The notes beneath the pieces are model-generated. The model ran no database searches. It was not told where the DNA came from and saw nothing but the letters and a program-made list of their open reading frames with translations. Source: Nocardiopsis suaedae (lineage in GTDB: Bacteria; Actinomycetota; Actinomycetes; Streptosporangiales; Streptosporangiaceae). Taken from it: DNA of 64,000 nt. Shown here piece by piece: positions 25,204 through 33,627 of the stretch. The number at the start of each line of letters is the position of its first letter. The stretch's first letter is position 1. A program made the translations under genes and the position numbers. The DNA is taken from assembly GCF_027706745.1 (NCBI RefSeq), contig NZ_JAQFWP010000031.1, forward strand, positions 1-64,000, in the 5' to 3' direction.

Positions 25204-27099
25204 ATGCACACCGACCTTTTCGACCGCGTCCTGTCCGGAGAAGGCCTGCCCGAGGGCGTCGCCCTGGTGCACCGCCCCGAGGCCGGCGGCGAGGACCTGC
25301 TGGAAGTCCTCGCCGGGGACGTGACCCGCCACGAGCGCCTGGCCGACCTTCCCCTTCCCGGCGGCCCGCAGGAGCCCGGCGGGCCCGACGGGGAGCGGCA
25401 CGAGCTGTTCGCCCTGCTGCCCTACCGGCAGATCGCCGAGCGCGGCTTCGACGCCCCCGACGACGGCACCCCGCTGACCGCGATCAGCGTGCGCGAGCAG
25501 CAGCGGGTCCCGATGGCACGGGCCCTGCGGCGGCTGCCCGACGGCCCCATCGCGGTGCGCGAGGCGGGCTTCGACATCGGCGACGACGCCTACGCCGAGG
25601 CGGTGCGCCGTCTGATCGGTGAGGAGATCGCGGGCGGCGAGGGCGCCAACTTCGTCCTCAAGCGCACCTACCTCGCCGACATCACCGACTACACGCCCGC
25701 CGCCGCGCTGGCCCTGTTCGCCCGGCTGCTGCGCGGGGAGTCCGGGGCCTACTGGACCTTCCTGGCCCGTGTCCCCGGGCGCACGCTCATCGGCGCCTCC
25801 CCCGAGCGGCACATCAGCCTCCGGGACGGCCGCGCGGTGATGAACCCCATCAGCGGCACCTACCGCTACCCGGAGCAGGGGCCGGACGTGGCCTCCCTGC
25901 TGCACTTCCTCCAGGACGCCAAGGAGACCGACGAGCTGTACATGGTCCTGGACGAGGAACTGAAGATGATGGCGCGCGTGTGCACCTCGGGCGGGCGCGT
26001 GGTCGGCCCCTTCCTCAAGGAGATGGCGCGCCTGGCCCACACCGAGTACTACATCGAGGGCCGCAGCACCCGCGACCCCCGCGACATCCTGCGGGAGACG
26101 CTGTACGCCCCCACCGTCACCGGCAGCCCGCTGGAGAGCGCCTGCCGCGTCATCCGGCGCTACGAGCCCGAGGGGCGGGGCTACTACAGCGGAGCCGCCG
26201 CCCTGATCGGCCGCGGCGCCGACGGGCGGCGCTCCCTGGACTCGGCGATCCTCATCCGCACGGCCGACATCGACGACTCCGGCCGGGTGCGCATCGGCAC
26301 CGGCGCGACCATCGTGCGCCACTCCGACCCCGCCTCGGAGGTGGAGGAGACCCGCGCCAAGGCCGCCGGGCTGTGCGCGGCCCTGACCGCCGGGCCCGAG
26401 CGCCCGCTGGCGGCCGACGGCCGCGTCCGCGCGGCCCTGGAGGGCCGCAACGCCCACATCGCCGACTACTGGCTGGGCGAGCGCGGCTCGGCCGGGCCCG
26501 TCCCGGCACTGCGCGGGCGCAAGGCGCTGGTCGTCGACGCCGAGGACACCTTCACCGCGATGATCGCCGACCAGCTCTCCTCGCTGGGCCTGCAGGTGGA
26601 GGTAGGCCGCTTCGACGCGGCCGACTCCGAGCTCGTCCACCTCGGCCGGGACCTGGTGGTGATGGGCCCCGGGCCGGGCGACCCGCTGCGCACCGGCGAT
26701 CCCAAGATCGCCCGGCTGCGGTCGCTGACGGCCGCCCTGCTGGAGCACGGGCGGCCCTTCCTCGCGGTGTGCCTGAGCCACCAGGTCCTGTGCGGCCTGG
26801 GCGGGCTCCCGGTGGTCCGGCGCGAGGCGCCCAACCAGGGCGTGCAGAAGAAGATCGACCTGTTCGGCGTCCCGGAGCGGGTCGGGTTCTACAACGCCTT
26901 CTCCGCGCGCAGCGGCCGGGACCGGGCCGAGTTCCCCGGGGCCGGCGCGGTCGAGGTCTGCCGCGACCCCGGCACCGGGGAGGTCCACGCCCTGCAGGGG
27001 CCGTTCTTCTCCTCGGCCCAGTTCCACGCCGAGTCCGTGCTGACCGAGAACGGCCCGGCGATCCTGAGCCGCCTGATCACCCGCGTCCTGGAGCACTGA
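25204..27099 (+). CDS. phzE: PhzE, 2-amino-2-deoxyisochorismate synthase
   Basis: A 631-residue fusion enzyme. The N-terminal chorismate-binding (TrpE/MenF-like) domain runs to about residue 400, with GASPERHISL, NPISGTYRYP, ELKMMARVC and FYSG-like GRGYYSGAAALIGRG segments. A class I glutamine amidotransferase domain follows from about 435, with the nucleophile in FLAVCLSHQVLCGLGG and the His in SAQFHAESVL. Ammonia from glutamine is channelled to chorismate to give 2-amino-2-deoxyisochorismate. ATG at 25204 follows AGGGAG. The gene ends 23 bp inside the 3' end of the convergent SARP gene, so transcripts of the two units overlap antisense. Confidence 0.95.
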   Translation: MHTDLFDRVLSGEGLPEGVALVHRPEAGGEDLLEVLAGDVTRHERLADLPLPGGPQEPGGPDGERHELFALLPYRQIAERGFDAPDDGTPLTAISVREQQRVPMARALRRLPDGPIAVREAGFDIGDDAYAEAVRRLIGEEIAGGEGANFVLKRTYLADITDYTPAAALALFARLLRGESGAYWTFLARVPGRTLIGASPERHISLRDGRAVMNPISGTYRYPEQGPDVASLLHFLQDAKETDELYMVLDEELKMMARVCTSGGRVVGPFLKEMARLAHTEYYIEGRSTRDPRDILRETLYAPTVTGSPLESACRVIRRYEPEGRGYYSGAAALIGRGADGRRSLDSAILIRTADIDDSGRVRIGTGATIVRHSDPASEVEETRAKAAGLCAALTAGPERPLAADGRVRAALEGRNAHIADYWLGERGSAGPVPALRGRKALVVDAEDTFTAMIADQLSSLGLQVEVGRFDAADSELVHLGRDLVVMGPGPGDPLRTGDPKIARLRSLTAALLEHGRPFLAVCLSHQVLCGLGGLPVVRREAPNQGVQKKIDLFGVPERVGFYNAFSARSGRDRAEFPGAGAVEVCRDPGTGEVHALQGPFFSSAQFHAESVLTENGPAILSRLITRVLEH

Positions 27100-28897
27100 C
27101 CCGGCCCGCGCCCCCGGGGTGCGGGCTCGTACGGGCCCACACCCCGGACTCCTCCAGCAGGGCCCAGCGCAGCGGCGCGGGGAGCACGTAGCTGAAGCGC
27201 CCTCCGGGCGCCATGCCGCTGGGGCTGAGCATGTTCTCGTCGACCAGCGCCTCCAGCACGTCCTCGGCCTCGACCTCTTCCCGGCCCAGGGCGGCCGCGG
27301 CGTCCCGCACCGACAGGGGCCCACCGCCGAGCCGGGCCAGCCCGGCGGCGTCCGCGCGCAGCGGCCCGGGCAGGCGCCGCACGGCCGCGCGCAGCTCGCC
27401 GCGCACGTCGACGCCGCCCGCCGCCAGCTCGGCCAGCGGCCCACGGGCCATCCGCCGCAGCAGCAGGGCCGGGCCCCAGTGCTCCTTGGCGGCCAGCCGC
27501 ACCGCGGCGGCGCGCACCGCCAGCGGCAGGTGCCCGCAGGCCGCCGCCAGCTCCGCGGCGTCCCCGGCGTCGCCGGCGTCGCCGTCCGTTCGGGCCGCGC
27601 CCGCCGTCCCGCGCAACAGCTCCGCCGCCTCCTCCGGTTCGAACGGCCCCAGGTGCAGCAGCCGCGCCCCGGGCAGCGCGGTGCGGCGGGACCGGGTGGT
27701 GACCATGGTGTGGGCCCCCGGGCCGGCGGGCAGCAGCTCGGCCGCGGGCCCCGGCGCGACCGCGTCGTCCAGGACCACCAGCAGCCGCCGCCCGGCGCAC
27801 AGCCGGCGGTAGCGGGCGAGCCGCCCCGCGGTGTCCCCGGGTACCGGCTCCCCTCCGGACAGGCACCCCAGCAGGTCGGCCAGGACCTCGCCGAGGGGGC
27901 GGGGCCGCCCCTGCGGCCCGGTCAGGCGGGCGAAGGCGGTCCCGTCGGGGAAGCGGTCCCGCAGTGCGTGCGCGGCCCGGACGGCCAGCGCCGTCTTGCC
28001 GGTCCCGGCCCCGCCCGCGACGACGACCGGGGCGGGGCCCCCGGGGGCGCCGCCCGGTCCCAGCCAGGCGGCCAGGTCGGCCAGGTGCCGCACCCTCCCG
28101 GTGAAGTCGGCCAGGTCGGCAGGGAGGGCCGGGGCGGGCTCGACCGGTGCGGGCGCCGGAGGCGGGCCGGGCTCGCCCCGCAGGATCGTCTGGAAGGCGC
28201 CGTCCAGCACGGAGCTGGGGTCCACCCCGAGCTCGTCGGCGATCAGCGCCCGCCCGGCGCGGTAGACCTCCAGCGCGTCGGCCTGGCGCCCGCACCGGTA
28301 GAGCGCGGTCATGAGCTGGGCGCGCAGCCGCTCGCGCAGCGGGTGCTCCTCCACCAGCGGAGCGAGCTCCTCGGCGGTCCGCCGGTGGCGGCCCAGCGCC
28401 AGGTCGGCCTCGGCCCGGTCCTCCACCGCGGCCAGGTGGGCCCCGGCCAGCCGCGGCGCCTCGGCCTCGGCGAGCGGCCCCGCGGCCCCGTCCAGCGGGC
28501 GCCCGGTCCACTGTTCCAGCGCCGCCGACAGGTGGGCCGAGGCCTCGCGGTGGTACCCGCCCTCCAGGGCGGTGCGCCCCAGGGCCGCCAGCCGGGCGAA
28601 GTCCCGCAGGTCGACGGCGGCGTCGGGGACCCGGAGGGCGTAGCCGCCCGCCCGGCGCTCCAGGTGCGCGCCGGGTCCGAGGATCTTGCGCAGCCGGGAG
28701 ACGTAGGTGTGGATCTGCGCGGGCATCGTGGCCGGAGGGCATGGGCCCCACAGGGACCGGCTCAGCCGGTCCACGGACACGGGGGCGCCGTCGGCCAGGA
28801 GGAGCGCGGCGAGCGCCGCCGACGGTTTGGCGCCGCCGAGCGGAACGCTCTTCCCGTCCCGGAGGACTTGCACGGGTCCCAGGATGCGTATCTGCAT
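27077..28897 (-). CDS. SARP family regulator with NB-ARC domain
   Basis: A 606-residue AfsR/SARP-type regulator. An OmpR-like winged HTH is at residues 1-92 (MQIRILGPVQVLRDGK start, IHTYVSRLRKILGPG as recognition part). The BTAD domain is at about 95-245 (ALEQWTGRPLDG, LMTALYRCGRQADALEVYRAGR, ADELGVDPSS). The NB-ARC ATPase is at about 260-480, with P-loop VAGGAGTGKTALA and Walker B LLVVLDDA. It lacks the long TPR tail of full AfsR. It sits between phzE and phzB1 and is divergent from phzB1, whose promoter holds three heptamers with SARP spacing, so it is the likely pathway-specific activator. The ATG at 28897 is the family-standard start. Confidence 0.9.
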   Translation of the reverse strand: MQIRILGPVQVLRDGKSVPLGGAKPSAALAALLLADGAPVSVDRLSRSLWGPCPPATMPAQIHTYVSRLRKILGPGAHLERRAGGYALRVPDAAVDLRDFARLAALGRTALEGGYHREASAHLSAALEQWTGRPLDGAAGPLAEAEAPRLAGAHLAAVEDRAEADLALGRHRRTAEELAPLVEEHPLRERLRAQLMTALYRCGRQADALEVYRAGRALIADELGVDPSSVLDGAFQTILRGEPGPPPAPAPVEPAPALPADLADFTGRVRHLADLAAWLGPGGAPGGPAPVVVAGGAGTGKTALAVRAAHALRDRFPDGTAFARLTGPQGRPRPLGEVLADLLGCLSGGEPVPGDTAGRLARYRRLCAGRRLLVVLDDAVAPGPAAELLPAGPGAHTMVTTRSRRTALPGARLLHLGPFEPEEAAELLRGTAGAARTDGDAGDAGDAAELAAACGHLPLAVRAAAVRLAAKEHWGPALLLRRMARGPLAELAAGGVDVRGELRAAVRRLPGPLRADAAGLARLGGGPLSVRDAAAALGREEVEAEDVLEALVDENMLSPSGMAPGGRFSYVLPAPLRWALLEESGVWARTSPHPGGAGRVSAPGRG

Positions 28898-29069
28898 GCC
28901 GCCAACTGTGTGCTCCGGTCCGCCGCCCCGCCCAGATGCGCGCCGCACACCGTGGCCCGGCCCGACGGTTGCCGCGCGCCCCGTCCCGGCCGCCCCGCGC
29001 GCGCCGGGGTGCCGTCCGGGTGTGCCGGGGCCACCGCCCCACGGCCCCGCATGGTCGTCCGGCCCCCGG
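28898..29069. other. Divergent promoter region, SARP gene / phzB1
   Basis: About 170 bp of GC-rich sequence between the SARP start and the first heptamer of the phzB1 promoter. It must contain the SARP promoter, but no clear -10/-35 pair can be singled out. Confidence 0.4.
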
Positions 29070-29122
29070 TATAGGGGCGCTATGGGGCGCGGCCCTCCCG
29101 GTATAGCGCCGCCGCCGATAGT
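29070..29122 (+). promoter_or_regulatory. SARP operator and -10 of phzB1
   Basis: Three TAT-headed heptamers, TATAGGG (29070), TATGGGG (29081) and TATAGCG (29102), are spaced 11 and 21 bp. The last ends exactly 8 bp before the hexamer GATAGT (29117-29122). SARPs bind direct heptamers on one helical face, with the last one 8 bp from the -10. The same geometry recurs at 37905-37957. Confidence 0.75.
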
Positions 29123-29170
29123 TGCCGTGGACGGCCGACCTGCGGCCGTGCCCCGTGGAGAGGAGCCCCC

Positions 29171-29656
29171 GTGTCCGACGCGACCGATGCCTTCGCCCGC
29201 GACGCCGAGCTGCGCCGCCGCAACCGCGCGACCGTCGAGAGCTACCTGGAGGAGACCAAGGGCGAGGCCCGGCTGAACCGGCACCGCCTGTTCGCCGAGG
29301 ACGCCAGCGCCGGCCTGTGGACCTCCGACACCGGCGAGCCGATCATGGTCCACGGCAAGGACCGGCTCGCCTCGCACGCCGAATGGTCGCTCAAGTGCTT
29401 CCCCGACTGGCACTGGTTCAACATCGAGCTCTACGAGACGCAGGACCCGGGCCGCTTCTGGGTCGAGTGCGACGGCGAGGGCCTGATCCGGTTCCCCGGC
29501 TACCCCGAGGGCCACTACAAGAACCACTTCCTCCACTACTTCCAGGTCGAGGACGGGCTCATCGTGCAGAACCGCGAGTTCATGAACCCGTTCAACCAGG
29601 CGCGCGCGCTGGGGCTGGAGGTCCCGCGGATCCGCCGCGAGGGCATCCCCACCTGA
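29171..29656 (+). CDS. phzB: PhzB (phenazine condensing protein), copy 1
   Basis: A 161-residue PhzA/B-family protein (NTF2-like fold, dimer). PhzB places two ketone molecules made by PhzF for imine formation and tricycle closure. Conserved segments are HGKDRLASHAEWSLKCFPDW (active-site His and Ser region), FWVECDGEGLIRFPGYPEGH, and IVQNREFMNPF with the catalytic-type Glu. The C-terminus RREGIPT is that of pseudomonad PhzB. GTG at 29171 follows GAGAGGAGCCCCC; the same start context occurs in copy 2. It heads phzB-phzG-phzF under a SARP-type promoter. Confidence 0.95.
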   Translation: MSDATDAFARDAELRRRNRATVESYLEETKGEARLNRHRLFAEDASAGLWTSDTGEPIMVHGKDRLASHAEWSLKCFPDWHWFNIELYETQDPGRFWVECDGEGLIRFPGYPEGHYKNHFLHYFQVEDGLIVQNREFMNPFNQARALGLEVPRIRREGIPT

Positions 29657-29690
29657 CCCGGCCCCCACACTCCAGCGAGGAGGAGCGCCC

Positions 29691-30329
29691 ATGAACGTGA
29701 CCGCGACCGGGCCGCGCACCCCAGAGGACCTGCGCGGCGCGCGCCTGCCCGAGTTCGACGCACCGCCGGCCGACCCGGTGGGCCTGCTGAGCGCATGGCT
29801 CGACCGGGCCCGCGCCCTCGGCGTCCGGGACCCCGGCGCCTTCGCCCTGGCCACCTCCGACGAGCGCGGACACGGGTCCAGCCGCATGGTGCAGACCAGC
29901 CGGTTCTCCCCCGCAGGCATCGTGTTCGCCACCCACACGGTGGGCCGCAAGATGCGCGACATCGCGGCCAACCCGCGGGTGTCGGGGGTCTACTACTGGC
30001 CCGAGATCAACCAGCAGGTCAGCGTGGAGGGCACGGTGGCCTGGCTGCCCGAGGCCGTTTCGGACGCCCTGTGGGAGGCGCGGCCGGTGTCCACCCACGC
30101 GATGTCGGTCGCCTCCCACCAGAGCGCCGACCTGGAGGACGAGGAGGCCCTGCGGGCCGAGGCCGAGCGCCTGGCCGGCCAGGCGCCGCTGCCCCGCCCG
30201 GGCACCTTCTCCGCCTGCGAGGTGGCGCTGAGCGCCGTGGAGTTCTGGCACGGCATGCCCGACCGGCTCTACCTGCGCATGCGCTACGAGCGCGCGGGCG
30301 GCTGGCGGGCGCGGAGACTGCAGCCGTGA
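29691..30329 (+). CDS. phzG: PhzG, FMN-dependent phenazine oxidase
   Basis: A 212-residue flavoprotein of the pyridoxine-5'-phosphate oxidase fold that catalyses the late oxidations of the reduced tricycle to phenazine carboxylates. FMN-binding features are FALATSDERGHGSSRMVQTS, GIVFATHTVGRKMRDIAANP, VYYWPEINQQVSVEG and the C-terminal VEFWHGMPDRLYLRMRY. ATG at 29691 follows AGGAGGAG; 34 bp separate it from phzB. Its stop overlaps phzF by 4 nt. Confidence 0.93.
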   Translation: MNVTATGPRTPEDLRGARLPEFDAPPADPVGLLSAWLDRARALGVRDPGAFALATSDERGHGSSRMVQTSRFSPAGIVFATHTVGRKMRDIAANPRVSGVYYWPEINQQVSVEGTVAWLPEAVSDALWEARPVSTHAMSVASHQSADLEDEEALRAEAERLAGQAPLPRPGTFSACEVALSAVEFWHGMPDRLYLRMRYERAGGWRARRLQP

Positions 30330-31231
30330 CCGCCGCCGCCGACGCCCCCGGCGCCGCCCTCCGGGCCGCGCCGGGCACGCACCGCTACGTGGTCGCCGAC
30401 GCCTTCGCCGACACCCCGCTGCTGGGCAACCCGGTGGCGGTGTTCTTCGGGGCCGACGACCTGCCCGCCGAGACGATGCAGCGCATCGCCCGGGAGATGA
30501 ACCTGTCCGAGGTGGTGTTCCTGCTGCGGCCCACCGGCGGCGCCCCGGACGCCGACGTCCGGGTGCGCATCTTCACCCCGGTCAACGAGCTGCCCTTCGC
30601 CGGGCACCCGCTGCTGGGCACCGCGGGCGTGCTCGCCGACGCCGGGGCGCGCGGCCGGGTGCGGATGCAGACCGCGATGGGCACCGTCCCCTTCGATCTG
30701 GAACCGGGCACGGGGTCGGTGCGAGTGCGCATGCTCCAGCCGGTCCCGGAGTGGGCGCCCTACGAGCACGCCGGCACGGTCCTCGCCGCACTGGACCTGG
30801 AGGACTCGGTGCTGCCGGTGGAGGCCTACCGCAACGGCCCCCGGCACGTGTTCGTCGGGCTGGAGGACTACGCGGCGCTGTCGCGGGTCCGCCCGGACCT
30901 GCGGGCCCTGGAGCCGCTGCCCGACATGGCGGTGAACTGCTTCGCCGCAGCGGCCCCGGGGGAGGGCACCGTCTGGCGGAGCCGGATGTTCTCCCCCGCC
31001 TACGGGGTGGCCGAGGACGCGGCGACCGGGTCGGCCGCCGGCCCCCTCGCCCTGCACCTGGCCCGGTACGGGCTCGCCCCGTACGGGACGTGGATCGACG
31101 TCCACCAGGGGGTGGACATGGGGCGCCCCTCGCACATGCGGGCGCGCGTCACCCGGGACGGCGGCGCCGTCTCCCGGGTCGAGGTGGGCGGGGACGCCGT
31201 CATCGTCGCCCGCGGCACCCTCCTGGTGTGA
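30326..31231 (+). CDS. phzF: PhzF, DHHA isomerase
   Basis: A 301-residue diaminopimelate-epimerase-fold isomerase that moves the double bond of DHHA and yields the reactive ketone used by PhzB. The catalytic Glu is in MNLSEVVFLL, and the pocket is marked by FTPVNELPFAGHPLLG and by YGVAEDAATGSAAGPLALHL with the Asp and Gly-rich turn. The N-terminus has about 15 extra residues before the conserved HRYVVADAFAD. GTG at 30326 overlaps the phzG stop (GTGA), so the two are translationally coupled. Confidence 0.94.
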   Translation: MTAAADAPGAALRAAPGTHRYVVADAFADTPLLGNPVAVFFGADDLPAETMQRIAREMNLSEVVFLLRPTGGAPDADVRVRIFTPVNELPFAGHPLLGTAGVLADAGARGRVRMQTAMGTVPFDLEPGTGSVRVRMLQPVPEWAPYEHAGTVLAALDLEDSVLPVEAYRNGPRHVFVGLEDYAALSRVRPDLRALEPLPDMAVNCFAAAAPGEGTVWRSRMFSPAYGVAEDAATGSAAGPLALHLARYGLAPYGTWIDVHQGVDMGRPSHMRARVTRDGGAVSRVEVGGDAVIVARGTLLV

Positions 31232-31274
31232 CCGCCCTCCCCCGGCCGGCCCGGCCAGGGCGCCCGCGCGGCGC

Positions 31275-32162
31275 TCAGGCCGCGGCCGGCCCGGCGTAGT
31301 ACTCCGCGGCGAAGTCCCGGAACCGGCGGGCCGCCGCGGACAGGTAGGCGTCGCGGTGCCACACCAGGGCCAGCTCCCGCTCGCAGTCCTCGGCCTCCAC
31401 CTCCAGCCAGGCGACCTCGGCGTGCGTGCCCGCGCGCCGCGCCATCGACGGGATCAGGCCCACTCCGAGGCCGGCGCCGATGAGGTCCTGGAGCGCCCCC
31501 GGCTCGTCGCCCTCGCACACGATGGACGGCAGCACCCCCGCACGCTCGAACAGCCGGTCGGCCAGCACCCGCTGCCAGTGCCCGGGGCGCGGGACGATGA
31601 ACGGCTCGCGCGCGACCTCCTCCACCGCGACACTGGGGCGCCCCGCCCACCGGTGGTCCGGCGGCACCGCCAGCAGCACCTCCTCGCGCATCAGCACCAG
31701 CGAGCGCAGCGCCGTCCCCTCCAGCGGCTGCGAGGCCACGCAGAAGTCGACCTCGCGCAGCCGCAGCCGCCGCACCATGGACTCGGCGTGCGACTGGTAG
31801 AGCCGCACCCCGATCCCCGGCTCGGCGCCGCGGAACGCCGAGAGCGCGGCGGCCAGGGTGAGCATCGTCTCGGCGGCGACCGCCACGGTGCCCTCCACCT
31901 CCCCGGCGGCGTCGGTCAGCTCCCGCCGGGCGTCGTCGAGCTCGCTGAGCACCCGGTCCACCCGGCGCAGGAACGCCTCCCCCTGCGCGTTCAGGCGGAT
32001 CTGGCGACCCCGGCGGTCGAACAGCGGCACCCCCAGGTCGGCCTCCAGCCGCGCGATGGCCCTGCTCAGCGACGGCTGGGCGACCAGCAGCTCCTCGGCC
32101 GCGCGGCTGATGTGCTGGTGGCGCGCCACGACCTGGAAGTACCGCAGGTTCTGCAGGTCCAT
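31275..32162 (-). CDS. LysR family transcriptional regulator
   Basis: A 295-residue LysR protein with a canonical HTH (residues 3-60: LRYFQVVARHQHISRAAEEL, then QPSLSRAIARLEADLGVPLF). Its effector domain carries GLGVGLIPSMARRAG. AAAGGGAGA precedes the ATG. It faces away from the cydABDC operon across 165 bp that contain a perfect CATGTGCACATG palindrome and a good cydA promoter, so it is the prime candidate for controlling the bd oxidase. It converges on phzF with 43 bp between stops. A role in sensing phenazine or redox state is possible but only inferred. Confidence 0.87.
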   Translation of the reverse strand: MDLQNLRYFQVVARHQHISRAAEELLVAQPSLSRAIARLEADLGVPLFDRRGRQIRLNAQGEAFLRRVDRVLSELDDARRELTDAAGEVEGTVAVAAETMLTLAAALSAFRGAEPGIGVRLYQSHAESMVRRLRLREVDFCVASQPLEGTALRSLVLMREEVLLAVPPDHRWAGRPSVAVEEVAREPFIVPRPGHWQRVLADRLFERAGVLPSIVCEGDEPGALQDLIGAGLGVGLIPSMARRAGTHAEVAWLEVEAEDCERELALVWHRDAYLSAAARRFRDFAAEYYAGPAAA

Positions 32163-32197
32163 CGTCTCCCTTTCGCTCCCGGCTCATACCCGCCGGA

Positions 32198-32209
32198 CAT
32201 GTGCACATG
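32198..32209. promoter_or_regulatory. Perfect palindrome upstream of cydA
   Basis: CATGTGCACATG is a perfect 12-bp palindrome lying 36 bp from the LysR start and 13 bp before the -35 of the cydA promoter. It does not match the TGTGAA-N-TTCACA Rex operator known for Streptomyces cyd genes. Confidence 0.45.
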
Positions 32210-32221
32210 ACGAATCCGGTC

Positions 32222-32250
32222 TTGGAAATCATAAGACAGGGCGCTTTATG
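32222..32250 (+). promoter_or_regulatory. Probable cydA promoter
   Basis: TTGGAA (32222-32227) and TTTATG (32245-32250) are 17 bp apart in an AT-rich pocket. The predicted leader is about 70 nt. Confidence 0.5.
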
Positions 32251-32327
32251 CTCGGAGTCGCCCGCCCGCACCGTCCGCGGGAATTCACCGGGCGCATTCC
32301 TTTGCGAGAAGACTTGGGGGTTCCGCC

Positions 32328-33620
32328 TTGGACGTCGTGGAACTTTCCCGCCTGCAATTCGCGCTGACCACGAGCATCCACTGGCTGTTCGTCCTCCTGA
32401 CCCTCGGACTAGCGCCGCTGGTCGCCGTTCTCCACACGCGCGCCGCACTGGCCGGACCGACGGGCAAACGCGAACTGTTCGAGCGGCAGACACGGTTCTG
32501 GGGCCAGTTGTACGTCGTCAACTACGCGTTGGGAATCGTGAGCGGCCTGGTCATGGAGTTCCAGTTCGGGATGAACTGGAACGGGCTCAGCGAATTCGCG
32601 GGCAACGTGTTCGGCGCCCCGCTGGCGCTGGAGACCATGATCGCCTTCTTCGCCGAGTCCACCTTCCTGGGGCTGTGGATCTTCGGCTGGGGCCGGCTGC
32701 ACCGGGGCCTGCACGCGGCGCTGATCTGGCTGGTCGCGCTCACCGCCTACGCCTCGGCTTACTGGATCATGGTGGCCAACGGCTTCATGCAGAACCCGGT
32801 CGGCCACGAGGTCCGCGGCGGCACCGCCTACCTCACCGACTTCGGCGCGTTGCTGGCCAACCCCAACACCCTGGTGGCGCTGGGCCACATCACCGCCGCG
32901 GCGATGGTGGCCGGGGGCCTGTTCCTCGCCGGGGTGAGCGCCTACCACTTCGCCCGGCGCACCGCGCACACCGCCTTCTTCCGCACCTCGCTGCGGCTCG
33001 GCGTCGTCGTCGCGGCCCTGTTCTGCTACCCGCTGTACGCGGTCGGCGACACCCAGTTCTGGGGCATCGCCGAGCAGCAGCCGATGAAGATCGCGGTGCT
33101 GGAGGGCGGGACCGCCGAGCTGCAGGCCGCGATGGAGGCCCAGCACGGCCCCGGCGACTACGTGCCGCCCGGATGGATCACCGTCCCCCTGGACCTGATG
33201 GTGAACCTGGGCTGGGTGCTGTTCTTCGCCCCGCTGATCTGCCTGGTGCTGCTTCCCCGCGACTGGCTGGTGCGCCCCCGCGTGCTGGCCTGGGCGACGG
33301 TCGCCCTGACCCCGCTGCCGTTCGTCGCCGCCGTGTGCGGATGGCTCTTCCGCGAGGTGGGCCGCCAGCCCTGGCTCGTCTACGGGGAGCTCACCGTCGC
33401 CGACGCGGCCTCGCCGGTCCCGGCCGCCGCGGTCGCCGCCTCGCTGGTGCTGTTCGTCGGGCTGCTGGGCGCGCTGGCCGTCACCGACTGGGTGCTCATC
33501 GCCCGCCTGGCGCACCGCGGCCCGGAGGGCGTGCGGCTCGGCGCGCCCGAACCCGTCCCGGCCGAGCCGGAGGACGGTCCCGTGACCGCCGACCTGGGCC
33601 GCCCGGCCGGAAGGGCGTGA
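32328..33620 (+). CDS. cydA: Cytochrome bd oxidase subunit I
   Basis: A 430-residue quinol oxidase subunit with nine membrane helices. SIHWLFVLLTLGLAP near the N-terminus holds the high-spin heme His. The conserved GRQPWLVYG segment lies near residue 345, and the Glu-rich EFQFGMNWNGLSEFAGNVFG helix-loop is present. The Q-loop is short, as in actinobacterial and Bacillus enzymes. It reduces oxygen to water with menaquinol and is tolerant of inhibitors of heme-copper oxidases. TTG at 32328 is likely; GTG at 32337 is the alternative. It is the first gene of cydA-cydB-cydD-cydC, placed between two phenazine transcription units. Confidence 0.94.
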   Translation: MDVVELSRLQFALTTSIHWLFVLLTLGLAPLVAVLHTRAALAGPTGKRELFERQTRFWGQLYVVNYALGIVSGLVMEFQFGMNWNGLSEFAGNVFGAPLALETMIAFFAESTFLGLWIFGWGRLHRGLHAALIWLVALTAYASAYWIMVANGFMQNPVGHEVRGGTAYLTDFGALLANPNTLVALGHITAAAMVAGGLFLAGVSAYHFARRTAHTAFFRTSLRLGVVVAALFCYPLYAVGDTQFWGIAEQQPMKIAVLEGGTAELQAAMEAQHGPGDYVPPGWITVPLDLMVNLGWVLFFAPLICLVLLPRDWLVRPRVLAWATVALTPLPFVAAVCGWLFREVGRQPWLVYGELTVADAASPVPAAAVAASLVLFVGLLGALAVTDWVLIARLAHRGPEGVRLGAPEPVPAEPEDGPVTADLGRPAGRA

Positions 33621-33627
33621 GGACGAG

